A stretch of 64,000 nt of DNA from Paracoccus lichenicola (GTDB lineage: Bacteria > Pseudomonadota > Alphaproteobacteria > Rhodobacterales > Rhodobacteraceae), in NCBI RefSeq assembly GCF_009708075.1, contig NZ_WMBT01000001.1:372001-436000 (forward strand). The letters are read 5' to 3'. The first letter of the stretch is position 1, and each line of letters starts with the position of its first letter. Positions 17,404-26,973 of the stretch are shown in pieces. The position numbers and the translations under genes are program-made. The notes beneath the pieces were generated by a model. The model was not told the origin of the DNA, ran no database searches, and saw nothing but the letters and a program-made list of their open reading frames with translations.

Positions 17404-18621
17404 ATGCGGTTCGGATTTCGTCATGGGGTGATCGCGCTGGCGATGGGCGGCGCGCTGGCAGCGGGGGCGGCGGCGGTCGGCGTGGGCCAGCCCACCGGCG
17501 GCAGCGACGCGCCCGTGATCACCACCCCCGTCACCCGCGGCGATATCGAGGTGACGGTGCTGGCCCAGGGTACGCTGAAGCCCCGCAACCTGGTGGCCGT
17601 GGGCGCGCAGGCCTCGGGGCGGATCACCAACATCGCGGTCGAACTGGGACAGGCCGTGCAAAAGGGCGACCTGATCGCGGAAATCGATTCGGTCAACCAG
17701 CGGAACGCGCTCAAATCCGCGCAGTCGGATCTGGCCGTCGCCCGCGCCCAGCGGGTCGAGCGGGAAGCGACCCTCGATCTGGCGGAACGCACGCTGGACC
17801 GGTTGGAGAAACTGCAGCGCAGCAACCTGTCCCTGCAACTGGAATACGACACGGCGGTGTCCGACGTGGCCGTGGCCCGCGCCCAGATCGAGGCGCTGGA
17901 CGCGCAGATCGCCCAGGCCCAGGTCGCGATCGAAACGGCGCAGGCGAACCTGTCCTATACCCGCATCACCGCGCCCGGCGACGGCACGGTGCTGGCGATC
18001 ACCGCCCAGCAGGGCCAGACGGTCAACGCCGCGCAATCCGCCCCCACCATCGTGGTCCTGGGCGATCTGACGCAGATGGAGGTCTTCGCCGAGATCTCGG
18101 AAGCCGATATCGGCCAGGTGGAACCGGGTCAGCAGGTCTGGTTCACCACCCTGGGCGCGCCCGACCGCCGCTATGACGCGGTGCTGGAGGCCGTGGCCCC
18201 TGCCCCGGAAAGCATCGTCAACGACCCCGGCATCAGCGGTGCCAGCAGCGCGTCGTCCGCCAGCGCCACCTCCGAGGCGATCTATTACAACGGCCGCTTC
18301 ACCGTCCCGAACCCCGACGGCACCTTGCGCACCTCCATGACGGCCGAGGTGCATATCGTCATGGGCACCGCGCAAGACGTGCTGACGGTGCCGGCGATGG
18401 CGCTTGGCGCGCCCGACGGCCAGGGCCGCTATCACTTGCAAGTGCAGGCCAGCGACGGCGCGCTGGAGGACCGGGTGGTCAGCGTCGGCCTGAACGACAA
18501 GGTCATGGCCGAGATCACAGAAGGCCTGGCCGAGGGCGAGAAGATCGTCACCGGGACCGGCAGTGCCGACGGCGATGGCCCGGCGCGCAACCCGATGATG
18601 CCGCGCGGGATGCGGGGCTGA
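17404..18621 (+). CDS. macA: MacA-like periplasmic adaptor of an efflux pump
   Basis: A 405-residue membrane fusion protein of the HlyD/RND adaptor type. A signal/anchor helix (HGVIALAMGGALAAGAAAVG) leads into a lipoyl half-motif VAVGAQASGRITNIAVELGQ, a long coiled-coil hairpin (about residues 95-170) and the second half-motif ITAPGDGTVLAITAQQGQTV. It should link the MacB-like ABC transporter to an outer-membrane channel. The ATG at 17404 has an AGGAACAGG-type ribosome site; a start at 17380 is possible. Its TGA overlaps the macB ATG. No TolC gene is in the window. Confidence 0.9.
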   Translation: MRFGFRHGVIALAMGGALAAGAAAVGVGQPTGGSDAPVITTPVTRGDIEVTVLAQGTLKPRNLVAVGAQASGRITNIAVELGQAVQKGDLIAEIDSVNQRNALKSAQSDLAVARAQRVEREATLDLAERTLDRLEKLQRSNLSLQLEYDTAVSDVAVARAQIEALDAQIAQAQVAIETAQANLSYTRITAPGDGTVLAITAQQGQTVNAAQSAPTIVVLGDLTQMEVFAEISEADIGQVEPGQQVWFTTLGAPDRRYDAVLEAVAPAPESIVNDPGISGASSASSASATSEAIYYNGRFTVPNPDGTLRTSMTAEVHIVMGTAQDVLTVPAMALGAPDGQGRYHLQVQASDGALEDRVVSVGLNDKVMAEITEGLAEGEKIVTGTGSADGDGPARNPMMPRGMRG

Positions 18622-20573
18622 TGCCCATGGACGACCAGCCGATCATCCGGTTGTCCGGCATCGGGCGCAGCTATCCTTCGGGCGAGGGCAGCCTGACCGT
18701 GCTGCGCGACGTGGACCTGTCGATCCGCCCCGGCGAGTTCGTGGCGATCATGGGCGCATCCGGTTCGGGCAAGACCACGCTGATGAACATCCTGGGTTGC
18801 CTCGACCGCCCCAGCACCGGCAGCTACCGCTTTGCCGGCCAGGACATCGGCGGGCTGGACAGCGCCCAGCTGGCCGCGCTGCGGCGCGAACGCTTCGGCT
18901 TCATCTTCCAGCGGTATCACCTGCTGCCGGAACTGACCGCGCTTGGCAACGTGGAGATCCCGGCCATCTACCGGGGCGAGGCCGCGTCCGACCGCAGGGC
19001 GCGGGCGGCGCGACTTCTGGACCGCCTGGGCATGGGCGCAAGGCTGGGCCACCGCCCGGCAGCCCTGTCGGGCGGCCAGCAGCAGCGCGTGTCCATCGCC
19101 CGCGCGCTGATGAACGACGCCAGCGTCATCCTGGCCGACGAACCCACCGGCGCGCTGGACAGCCAGAGCGGCGAGGACGTGCTGTCCATCCTGTCCGAAC
19201 TGAACGCCGACGGGCGCACGATCATCATCGTCACCCACGACCCCAAGGTCGCCGCCCGCGCCCGCCGCATCATCGAGATCAGCGACGGCCGCATCATCGC
19301 CGACCGCCAGAATCAACCCGGCACCGTCCCCGTCCGCCGCGACAAGGCGGCCCCCGGCGCATCCGCCCTGCCCGGCTCGGCCTTCTGGGAGGCGCTGCGC
19401 ATGGCGCTGGTGTCGATGCGCGCCCACAAGCTGCGCAGTTTCCTGACCATGCTGGGTATCATCATCGGTATCGCCTCGGTCGTGTCGGTGGTGGCGCTTG
19501 GCGAAGGCTCGCGCCAGCAGGTGCTGGCGAATATTTCCAGTCTGGGGACCAACACGCTGGAGGTCTTTCCGGGCCGCGACTTCGGCGACATGCGGTCGGG
19601 CCGGATCAAGACGCTGGTGGCCTCCGACGCCGAGGCGCTGGCCCGCCTGCCATTCGTCGCCGCGGCCACGCCCGGGATGGCGACCGCGGCGACGGTCCGC
19701 TTTGGCGGGACCGAGGCCAATGCCCAGATCAGCGGCGTGGGCGGGGATTACTTTGCCGTCACCGGATCGACGATCATCGCGGGCCGCGGCTTTTCCCCCA
19801 CCGCCATCGCCCGCATGGCGCAAGAAACGGTGATCGACACCAACACCCGCGACAGCCTGTTCGCGGACCGCACGGACAGCGGCGTGGGCCAGGTGATCCA
19901 TGCGGGCAACGCCCTCTTGCGCGTGGTCGGCGTGGCGGAAATCGCGTCCCGCGGGCCGGGGGGTAGCCAGAGCCTGCGGCTTTATGCGCCCTATACCACC
20001 GTGCAGGCGCGCTATCTGGGGACCGGCACACTGTCCAGCCTGACCCTGCGCATCGCCGACGATGCCGACATGGGCGCCGCGCAATCCGCCGTGACCGAAT
20101 TCCTGACGCAGCGGCACGGCACGCAGGATTTCTTCATCGTCAACACCGACGAGATCCGCCAGACCATCACCAGCACCACCGGCGCGCTGACCCTGCTGGT
20201 TTCCGCCATCGCGGTGATCTCGCTTGTGGTGGGGGGCATCGGGGTGATGAACATCATGCTGGTGTCGGTCACGGAACGGGTGTCGGAAATCGGGCTGCGC
20301 ATGGCGGTGGGCGCGCGGCGCAGCGACATCCTGCAACAGTTCCTGATCGAGGCCGTGCTGGTCTGCATGATCGGCGGCGTGCTGGGCATCGCGGCGGCGT
20401 TGGGCTTTGGCCTGCTGTTCGACCGGTTCAGCACCAGCTTTTCCATGATCCAGTCGCCCGGCGCGATGGTCGCGGCGCTGGTCAGTTCCACCCTGATCGG
20501 CATCACCTTCGGCTTCCTGCCCGCCCGCAGCGCCTCGCGCCTGGATCCGGTGGCGGCGCTCTCCAAGGGATGA
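18621..20573 (+). CDS. macB: MacB-like ABC efflux ATPase/permease
   Basis: A 650-residue fusion of an N-terminal ABC ATPase (residues 1-235) with an FtsX-type permease. The ATPase has Walker A GASGSGKTT, signature LSGGQQQR, Walker B VILADEPTG and THDP. The permease has one helix near SFLTMLGIIIGIASVVSVVALG, a periplasmic domain and three C-terminal helices ending FLPARSASRLDPVAALSKG. This is the full MacB layout, using ATP to drive export of substrates captured in the periplasm. It is translationally coupled to macA. Whether the substrate is a drug, peptide or lipid is unknown. Confidence 0.93.
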   Translation: MPMDDQPIIRLSGIGRSYPSGEGSLTVLRDVDLSIRPGEFVAIMGASGSGKTTLMNILGCLDRPSTGSYRFAGQDIGGLDSAQLAALRRERFGFIFQRYHLLPELTALGNVEIPAIYRGEAASDRRARAARLLDRLGMGARLGHRPAALSGGQQQRVSIARALMNDASVILADEPTGALDSQSGEDVLSILSELNADGRTIIIVTHDPKVAARARRIIEISDGRIIADRQNQPGTVPVRRDKAAPGASALPGSAFWEALRMALVSMRAHKLRSFLTMLGIIIGIASVVSVVALGEGSRQQVLANISSLGTNTLEVFPGRDFGDMRSGRIKTLVASDAEALARLPFVAAATPGMATAATVRFGGTEANAQISGVGGDYFAVTGSTIIAGRGFSPTAIARMAQETVIDTNTRDSLFADRTDSGVGQVIHAGNALLRVVGVAEIASRGPGGSQSLRLYAPYTTVQARYLGTGTLSSLTLRIADDADMGAAQSAVTEFLTQRHGTQDFFIVNTDEIRQTITSTTGALTLLVSAIAVISLVVGGIGVMNIMLVSVTERVSEIGLRMAVGARRSDILQQFLIEAVLVCMIGGVLGIAAALGFGLLFDRFSTSFSMIQSPGAMVAALVSSTLIGITFGFLPARSASRLDPVAALSKG

Positions 20574-20724
20574 GGGCCGCGCCCGCATGACGCGGCGGAA
20601 AACCGGCTGGCCCGACAAGGGCTTCGGAAAAAACCATTTGTGTCGGGCCGGATTGCTGTCGCAATCTGATCCCAGCATGGCGGCACGGAGGAGCGTGCCG
20701 TCCGCAACCCGTCTGGGAGGACAC

Positions 20725-21699
20725 ATGACCCTATCCAAGTTGATGGCCGGGCTTTTCGCGGCCAGCGTCCTGACCGCGCCTGCCTTCGCCCAAACCTATC
20801 CCGAACGCCAGATCACCATGGTCGTGCCCTTTTCCGCGGGCGGGCCGACCGACACCGTGGCCCGCCTGGTCGCCGAACGCATGTCCGCCGACCTGGGCCA
20901 GCAGATCGTGATCCAGAACGTGGGCGGCGCGGGCGGCACGCTGGGCGCGGGCCAGGTCGCCAATGCCGAGGCCGACGGATACACGGTGCTGCTGCATCAC
21001 ATCGGCATGGCGACCTCGGACACGCTGTATCGCAACCTGGCCTATGACACGCTGGACGCCTTCGAATACGTGGGCCTTGTCACCGAGGTGCCGATGGTCG
21101 TGACCGCGCGGGCCGATTTCGAGCCTGCCGATTTCCCGGCCTTCGTGGAATACGTCAAGGCCAACGCCGATTCGCTGACGCTGGCCAATGCGGGCATCGG
21201 CGCGGCCAGCCACCTGTGCGGGATGCTGCTGATGCAGGCGCTGGAGGCGCCGCTGGTCACGGTGCCGTATAAAGGCACCGGCCCCGCGATGACCGACCTG
21301 CTGGGCGGCCAGGTGGACATCATGTGCGACCAGACCACCAACACCACCCAGCAGATCAAGGCGGGCACGATCAAGGCCTATGCCGTGACCACGCCCGAAC
21401 GCCTGCCCTTGTTCCCCGACCTGCCGACGGCGGCCGAATCCGGGTTCGAGGCGATGCAGTTCGGCATCTGGCACGGCATCTATACCCCCAAGGGCACCGC
21501 GCCCGAGATCAACCAGCGCCTGTCCCAATCGCTGCAAAAGGCGCTTGCCGACGAAGGCGTGGCGCAGGCCATGGCCGACCTGGGCACCGCGCCCTCCAGC
21601 GCCGAGGACGCCACGCCCGAGGCTTTGAAGGCCAAGCTGGAAGCGGAAATCGCCCGCTGGAAGCCGGTGATCGAGGCGGCGGGCGTTTACGCCGACTGA
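20725..21699 (+). CDS. tctC: Tripartite tricarboxylate transporter binding protein (TctC/Bug family), first copy
   Basis: A 324-residue secreted binding protein. A signal peptide (MTLSKLMAGLFAASVLTAPAFA) precedes YPERQITMVVPFSAGGPTDTVAR, the Bug-family N-terminus with the carboxylate-binding loop. Other family marks are NVGGAGGTLGAGQVA and PYKGTGPAMTDLLGGQVDIMCD. It should deliver a carboxylate to TctBA, encoded directly downstream. GGGAGG before the ATG is a strong ribosome site. A second TctC-type gene follows tctA at 23753. Confidence 0.92.
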   Translation: MTLSKLMAGLFAASVLTAPAFAQTYPERQITMVVPFSAGGPTDTVARLVAERMSADLGQQIVIQNVGGAGGTLGAGQVANAEADGYTVLLHHIGMATSDTLYRNLAYDTLDAFEYVGLVTEVPMVVTARADFEPADFPAFVEYVKANADSLTLANAGIGAASHLCGMLLMQALEAPLVTVPYKGTGPAMTDLLGGQVDIMCDQTTNTTQQIKAGTIKAYAVTTPERLPLFPDLPTAAESGFEAMQFGIWHGIYTPKGTAPEINQRLSQSLQKALADEGVAQAMADLGTAPSSAEDATPEALKAKLEAEIARWKPVIEAAGVYAD

Positions 21700-21750
21700 T
21701 CCAGGCGCCCGCCGCCATTCCGGCGGCGGGCCATGCGGCAAGGGGGGATC

Positions 21751-22215
21751 ATGTCCACGAAACCGAAAGACGGCACCGACATCGCGGCAGGCCTGCTGTT
21801 CATGGCCATCGCCGCCTTTTTCGGCTGGCAAGGCCTGGGGCTGGACATGGGAACCTCGACCCGGATGGGACCGGGCTATTTCCCGATGGTCCTGTCAGGC
21901 CTGCTGTTCGTCCTGGGCGCGGTGATCCTGTTCAAGGCCTTCGGGCGCGCCGATGACGAACCCTTCGGGCGCATCGCCTGGCGGGGCATCGGGTTCATCC
22001 TGCCCGCGCCGATCTTCTTCGGCCTGACGGTGCGCGGCCTGGGGTTTGTCCCCGCACTGTTCGTGACCACGCTGATCGCCACGCAGGCGTCCGTGCGGAT
22101 GCGCCCGCTGCCCGCGCTGGTGCTGGCCGTGGCGGTGACGATCCTGTCCACGCTGATCTTCTCCTATGGCCTGGGGCTGCCCTTCCGGCGCTTCGGCCCC
22201 TGGCTGCCGTTGTAG
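21751..22215 (+). CDS. tctB: Tripartite tricarboxylate transporter small membrane protein TctB
   Basis: A 154-residue protein with four predicted helices: IAAGLLFMAIAAFFGWQGL, MVLSGLLFVLGAVILFKAF, GIGFILPAPIFFGLTVRGLG and ALVLAVAVTILSTLIFSYGLG. The LDMGTSTRMGPGYFPM segment is the TctB hallmark. It pairs with TctA to form the membrane unit of the transporter. The ATG at 21751 follows AAGGGGGGATC. Confidence 0.92.
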   Translation: MSTKPKDGTDIAAGLLFMAIAAFFGWQGLGLDMGTSTRMGPGYFPMVLSGLLFVLGAVILFKAFGRADDEPFGRIAWRGIGFILPAPIFFGLTVRGLGFVPALFVTTLIATQASVRMRPLPALVLAVAVTILSTLIFSYGLGLPFRRFGPWLPL

Positions 22216-22225
22216 AGGGGCGCGC

Positions 22226-23734
22226 ATGGACCTGCTTTCCAACCTCGCGCTTGGCTTCGGCGTCGCGTCCTCGTTGCAGAACTTGATGTTCTGCCTGATC
22301 GGGGTGCTGCTGGGCACGCTGATCGGCGTGCTGCCCGGCATCGGCGCCACCGCCACCATCGCCATGCTGCTGCCCATCACCTTCCAGCTGGAACCGGTGT
22401 CCTCGCTGATCATGCTGGCGGGGATCTATTACGGCGCGCAATACGGCGGATCGACCACGGCGATCCTGATCAACATGCCGGGCGAAAGCAGTTCCGCCGT
22501 CACCGCCATCGACGGATACCAGATGGCGCGGCAGGGACGCGCCGGCACGGCGCTGGCTGTCGCGGCGTTGGGGTCGTTCTTCGCGGGCAGCGTGGCGACC
22601 TTCCTGGTGGCGATCTTCGCCCCGCCCCTGACCGCCATCGCGCTGAAGTTCGGCGCGGCGGAATATTTCAGCCTGATGGTCATGGGCCTGGTGATGTCGG
22701 TGGCCCTGGCGCACGGCTCGGTGCTGAAGGCGCTGGCGATGGTGGTGCTGGGCCTGCTGCTGGGCATGGTCGGCACCGATGTCTATACCGGCGCGCCGCG
22801 CTTCACGATGGGCATGACCCAGTTCGCGGACGGGCTGAACTTCGTGGCCGTCGCCGTGGGCGTCTTCGGCATCGCGGAAATCCTGCGTAACCTGGAGGAT
22901 GAACACGACCGGCAGGTGATGACGAAGAACATCACCCGCCTGTTCCCCTCGCGCGACGAGTTCCGCCAGATGGTCGGCCCCGTGCTGCGCGGCACGGCTG
23001 TCGGCTCGGTCCTGGGCATCCTGCCCGGCGGCGGCGCGATCCTGGCGGCCTTCGCCAGCTACACGGTGGAAAAGAAGCTGTCCAAGCACCCCGAGGAGTT
23101 CGGCAAGGGCGCGCTGGCCGGTGTCGCGGGGCCTGAATCCGCCAACAACGCGGGCGCGCAGACGAGCTTCATCCCGCTGCTGACGCTGGGGATCCCCGCG
23201 AACCCGGTGATGGCGCTGATGATCGGGGCGATGATCATCCAGGGCATCGTGCCGGGGCCGAACGTGGTCAGCGAACAGCCGCAGCTGTTCTGGGGCATCA
23301 TCGCGTCGATGTGGATCGGCAACCTGATGCTGGTGGTGCTGAACCTGCCCCTGATCGGGCTGTGGGTGAAGCTGCTGACCGTGCCTTACTTCGTGCTGTT
23401 CCCGATCATCATGGCGATGTGTTCGATCGGGGTCTATTCGGTCAACTCGAACCCTTACGACCTGTTCGCCGTCGCCTTCTTCGGCCTGCTCGGCTACGTC
23501 ATGTCCAAGCTGCGCTGCGAACCCGCGCCCTTGCTGCTGGGCTTCGTCCTGGGTCCGCTGCTGGAGGAGAACCTGCGCCGGGCCATGATCCTGTCGCGCG
23601 GCGATCCCACCACCTTCGTCACCCGCCCCATCAGCGCGGGCCTGCTGGTCCTGTCGCTGGCCGTCCTGGTGCTGGTCTTCCTGCCCCAGATCCGCAAGCG
23701 CCGGGACGAGGTCTTCACCGAAAGCGACGCCTGA
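22226..23734 (+). CDS. tctA: Tripartite tricarboxylate transporter large membrane protein TctA
   Basis: A 502-residue permease with about 12 predicted helices. Conserved TctA segments include GTLIGVLPGIGATATIAMLLP near the start, YYGAQYGGSTTAILINMPGE, and GILPGGGAILAAFASY in the internal repeat. It carries the substrate delivered by TctC across the inner membrane using an ion gradient. tctB ends 10 bases upstream, and a second binding-protein gene starts 18 bases downstream. Confidence 0.95.
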   Translation: MDLLSNLALGFGVASSLQNLMFCLIGVLLGTLIGVLPGIGATATIAMLLPITFQLEPVSSLIMLAGIYYGAQYGGSTTAILINMPGESSSAVTAIDGYQMARQGRAGTALAVAALGSFFAGSVATFLVAIFAPPLTAIALKFGAAEYFSLMVMGLVMSVALAHGSVLKALAMVVLGLLLGMVGTDVYTGAPRFTMGMTQFADGLNFVAVAVGVFGIAEILRNLEDEHDRQVMTKNITRLFPSRDEFRQMVGPVLRGTAVGSVLGILPGGGAILAAFASYTVEKKLSKHPEEFGKGALAGVAGPESANNAGAQTSFIPLLTLGIPANPVMALMIGAMIIQGIVPGPNVVSEQPQLFWGIIASMWIGNLMLVVLNLPLIGLWVKLLTVPYFVLFPIIMAMCSIGVYSVNSNPYDLFAVAFFGLLGYVMSKLRCEPAPLLLGFVLGPLLEENLRRAMILSRGDPTTFVTRPISAGLLVLSLAVLVLVFLPQIRKRRDEVFTESDA

Positions 23735-23752
23735 ACCATGAAAGGATTGCCC

Positions 23753-24709
23753 ATGATCACCCGCCGCATCCTGCTGGGAACCGCCCTGGCCCTTAGCCTG
23801 GCCGGGACCGCCGCCGCCGAATACCCCGACCGTTCCATCACCCTGGTGATCCCCTTCGCCGCCGGCGGGTCCACCGATGTGGTGGGCCGCATCGTCGCGG
23901 AACGCATGTCCCAGGAACTGGGCCAACAGGTCGTCGTCCAGAACGTCGGCGGCGCGGGCGGCAGCTTGGGCGCGCAACAGGTGGCCCAGGCCGAACCCGA
24001 CGGCTATACGATCCTAATGGGCACGGTCGCCACGCACGCGCTGAACCCGCTGATCCTGAAGCAAAAGCCCTATGACCCGGTGGCGGATTTCGCACCCGTG
24101 TCGCTGCTGGTGCTGGTGCCGAACGTGCTGGCGGTGAACCCGGAACTGCCGGTCAACACCGTGCAGGAGCTGATCGACCTCGCGAAAAAGGAACCGCTGG
24201 CCTATGCGTCCTCGGGCAACGGCACCCCGCTGCACCTGTCGGGCGAGCTGTTCAAGGCCATGGCGGGGGTCCAGATCGACCACATCCCCTACAAAGGGTC
24301 TGGCCCCGCGCTGACCGATGTTCTGGGCAACCAGGTGCCGATCATCTTCGACAACCTGCCGTCCGCGTCCGGCCACATCAGCAGCGGCAAGCTGCGCGCG
24401 CTTGGCGTGACCACGGCGCAGCGCGCGCCCTCCTTCCCCGACGTGCCCGCCATCTCTGAGACCCTGCCGGGATACGAGACCTATTCCTGGAACGCCCTCT
24501 TCGCCCCCGCAGGCACCCCGCCCGAGGCCATCGAGGCTCTTGCCGCCGCAGCAAAGGCCACCATGGCCGACCCGGCAGTCGCGGGACGCATGGCCGAGTT
24601 CTCCGCCACCATCGTCGCCTCGACGCCTGCGGAACTGGCCGAACACGTCAAGGCCGAGATGGCGAAATGGGAACCGGTCGTGCGGGACGCAAACGTCACC
24701 ATGGAGTGA
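23753..24709 (+). CDS. Tripartite tricarboxylate transporter binding protein (TctC/Bug family), second copy
   Basis: A 318-residue secreted binding protein, a paralogue of the one at 20725. Its signal peptide is MITRRILLGTALALSLAGTAAA, and EYPDRSITLVIPFAAGGSTDVVGR carries the binding loop. NVGGAGGSLGAQQVAQ and HIPYKGSGPALTDVLGNQVP are shared with the first copy, but the middle regions differ, so ligand choice may differ. The ATG at 23753 fits the AAAGGA ribosome site better than the upstream ATG at 23738. Confidence 0.9.
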   Translation: MITRRILLGTALALSLAGTAAAEYPDRSITLVIPFAAGGSTDVVGRIVAERMSQELGQQVVVQNVGGAGGSLGAQQVAQAEPDGYTILMGTVATHALNPLILKQKPYDPVADFAPVSLLVLVPNVLAVNPELPVNTVQELIDLAKKEPLAYASSGNGTPLHLSGELFKAMAGVQIDHIPYKGSGPALTDVLGNQVPIIFDNLPSASGHISSGKLRALGVTTAQRAPSFPDVPAISETLPGYETYSWNALFAPAGTPPEAIEALAAAAKATMADPAVAGRMAEFSATIVASTPAELAEHVKAEMAKWEPVVRDANVTME

Positions 24710-24786
24710 ACCAGATCGACCCGCAGGGGTTGCTTTCGGCGTGATCCGCGCCAAGGATCGCGCCGGATACAGCCGACGGGGGATGG

Positions 24787-25770
24787 ATGAGCGGACTTCT
24801 GGCACTTCTGGACGATGTGGCGTCCATTTCCAAGGTCGCGGCGGCGTCCATCGACGACGTGGCGGGCCAGGCGGTCAAGGCCGGGGCCAAGGCGGCGGGC
24901 GCGGTGATCGACGACGCGGCGGTGACGCCCAAATACGTCCACGGGTTCGACGCCAGCCGCGAAATCCCCATCGTCTGGAAGATCGCGCGCGGGTCGCTGT
25001 TCAACAAGCTGGTGATCCTGCTGCCGGTCGCGCTGCTGTTGTCGTCCTTCGCGCCCTGGGCCATATCGCCCCTGCTGATGCTGGGGGGCGCCTATCTGTG
25101 CTTCGAAGGCGCGGAAAAGGTCGCCCATGCGCTTGGCTATGGCGACAAGCACGACAGCGAGGAACACACCCACCCCGACGGCGACGGCGCGGCGCTGGAA
25201 GAAGCGCGCGTGGCGGGCGCGATCAAGACCGACTTCATCCTCTCGGCCGAGATCATGACCATCGCCCTGGCAACCATCCCGGCCTCGGACACGCTGATGA
25301 TGCGGGCGCTGATCCTGGCGGTGGTCGCGGTGGGCATCACCGCAGCCGTCTATGGCTTTGTCGCCCTGATCGTGAAGGCCGACGATGCGGGCGTGCATCT
25401 GGCAAGGCGACAAAACGGCCTGTCCTCGGCCCTGGGGCGGGGCATCGTCAAGGTCATGCCCCGCTTCATGAAGGTCCTGACGGTTGTCGGCACCGCCGCG
25501 ATGATCTGGGTCGGCGGGCAGATCGTGCTGCACGGGCTGGCGGAACTGGGCTGGTCCGCCCCCTATGACTGGGTCCACCACCAGGCCGAGGCCGCCGCCC
25601 ACGCCGTCCCGCAGGCCCCCGGCCTGACAGCCTGGGCCGTGACCGCGTTCTTCGACGGCATCTTCGGGCTGGTCCTGGGCCTGATCCTGATCCCGGTGGC
25701 CCATTACGTCATCAACCCGCTGCTGCAGGCCACCGTCGCGCCGCTGATGGCACGGCTGCGGGGTGCGTGA
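24787..25770 (+). CDS. DUF808 (YedI-like) inner-membrane protein
   Basis: A 327-residue membrane protein. The N-terminus MSGLLALLDDVASISKVAAASIDDVAGQA and TPKYVHGFDASREIPIVWKIARGS are the conserved start of DUF808/YedI. Several hydrophobic segments follow, near residues 76-105, 165-200, 233-255 and 280-310. A His- and acid-rich loop (HDSEEHTHPDGDG) lies between them. The function of the family is not known. A predicted SOS operator begins two bases after its stop codon. Confidence 0.88.
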   Translation: MSGLLALLDDVASISKVAAASIDDVAGQAVKAGAKAAGAVIDDAAVTPKYVHGFDASREIPIVWKIARGSLFNKLVILLPVALLLSSFAPWAISPLLMLGGAYLCFEGAEKVAHALGYGDKHDSEEHTHPDGDGAALEEARVAGAIKTDFILSAEIMTIALATIPASDTLMMRALILAVVAVGITAAVYGFVALIVKADDAGVHLARRQNGLSSALGRGIVKVMPRFMKVLTVVGTAAMIWVGGQIVLHGLAELGWSAPYDWVHHQAEAAAHAVPQAPGLTAWAVTAFFDGIFGLVLGLILIPVAHYVINPLLQATVAPLMARLRGA

Positions 25771-25771
25771 T

Positions 25772-25786
25772 GTTCTCATTTTGTTC
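25772..25786 (+). promoter_or_regulatory. Predicted LexA (SOS) box before the M4 protease gene
   Basis: GTTCTCATTTTGTTC matches the alphaproteobacterial LexA consensus GTTC-N7-GTTC exactly. Its 3' end overlaps a possible -35 (TTGTTC, 25781-25786), with TAACAT at 25802-25807 as -10 after 15 bases. The protease start is 51 bases beyond the box. Confidence 0.6.
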
Positions 25787-25837
25787 CTGCTGAACCCGTG
25801 CTAACATCAGGCGAGTTTCCAGAACGGGATTCGCCTC

Positions 25838-26938
25838 ATGTGCTTTTTACTCCACTGTTCGCATCACCATCCGATCACCTGCATCGTGCCGCCCTACATG
25901 CTGCGCGTGCTGGCCCTGCGGGGCGACGCCAAGACGGCGGAAATGGCGCGGACCCTGCTGAAGCAAACCGAGAAGCTGCGCGACGAACGCGACGAACTGA
26001 CCCGCGCGGGCCTGCCCCCGGCCCATCCCATCAGCGGCGCCTATGCCGCGACCGCCGTCTCTCCGGCCGAGGGGTTGTGCTGCCCCGACCGCCGCATCCA
26101 TGACGGCCAGTTCCGCGCCGCCCTGCCCGGCAAGCTGGTCCGGTCCGAAGGCGACGGCCCGACCGGCATCCCGGACGCCGACACCGCCTATGACGCGGCG
26201 GGCCAGGTCTTTTCGCTGTTCGCCGAGGAATACGGCCGCAACTCGCTGGATGGCGAGGGGATGCCGCTGGTAGCCACCGTCCACCACCGCCGCGATTACA
26301 ACAACGCCTTCTGGAACGGCACGCAGATGGCCTATGGCACGGGCGACGGCAAGGTGTTCCGCACCTTCCTGGAACTGTCGGTCATCGGGCACGAGATGGC
26401 CCATGGCGTCATCCAGCATTCCGGCGGGCTGATCTATGAAAACCAGTCGGGCGCGCTGAACGAAAGCATTGCCGACGTGTTCGGTTCGCTGGCCCTGCAG
26501 CGCGCCCTGGGGCAAGAGGTGCATCAGGCCGACTGGCTGGTGGGCCGCGGCATCCTGGGTCCCGGGATCAACGGCGCGGCGCTGCGCAGCATGAAGGCGC
26601 CGGGCACCGCCTATTCCGACGACCTGCTGGGCCAGGATCCGCAGCCCTGGCACATGGACCACTTCGTGGCGACCAGCGACGACAACGGCGGGGTGCATAT
26701 CAACTCGGGGATCCCGAACCACGCCTTTTACCTGTTCTGCGCCTATCTGGGCGGCCGCGCGTGGGAACTGCCGGGCCGGGTCTGGTACCGCGCGCTGCAA
26801 ACGCTGAACAACCCGATGGCCAGCTTTTCGGACTGGGCGGACCAGACGATGGATGCCGCCATCGAGCTGACCAGCCGGGGCAGCATCGAGACCGTGATGC
26901 TGCGCCGCGCCTGGAAGCTTGTCGGAATCGCGATCTAG
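25838..26938 (+). CDS. Protealysin-like M4 metalloprotease
   Basis: A 366-residue thermolysin-family zinc protease. The zinc site is GHEMAHG (His185, Glu186, His189) with the third ligand Glu209 in NESIADVFG. VHHRRDYNNAFWNGTQMAYG is a family hallmark. The short N-terminal propeptide contains CIVPPYMLRVLA, matching the conserved CxIxPPYxL motif of protealysin-type precursors. No classical signal peptide is seen, as in protealysins. The next gene encodes an emfourin-like inhibitor, the expected partner. A predicted SOS box lies just upstream. Confidence 0.93.
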   Translation: MCFLLHCSHHHPITCIVPPYMLRVLALRGDAKTAEMARTLLKQTEKLRDERDELTRAGLPPAHPISGAYAATAVSPAEGLCCPDRRIHDGQFRAALPGKLVRSEGDGPTGIPDADTAYDAAGQVFSLFAEEYGRNSLDGEGMPLVATVHHRRDYNNAFWNGTQMAYGTGDGKVFRTFLELSVIGHEMAHGVIQHSGGLIYENQSGALNESIADVFGSLALQRALGQEVHQADWLVGRGILGPGINGAALRSMKAPGTAYSDDLLGQDPQPWHMDHFVATSDDNGGVHINSGIPNHAFYLFCAYLGGRAWELPGRVWYRALQTLNNPMASFSDWADQTMDAAIELTSRGSIETVMLRRAWKLVGIAI

Positions 26939-26973
26939 GCCTAGATTTCCCCCATCACCGGGGGATCGTCGCC

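Noticed and set aside
18432..20738. A 768-codon minus-strand frame opposite macA/macB
   Set aside because: The composition is that of an antisense shadow and the plus-strand genes are certain.
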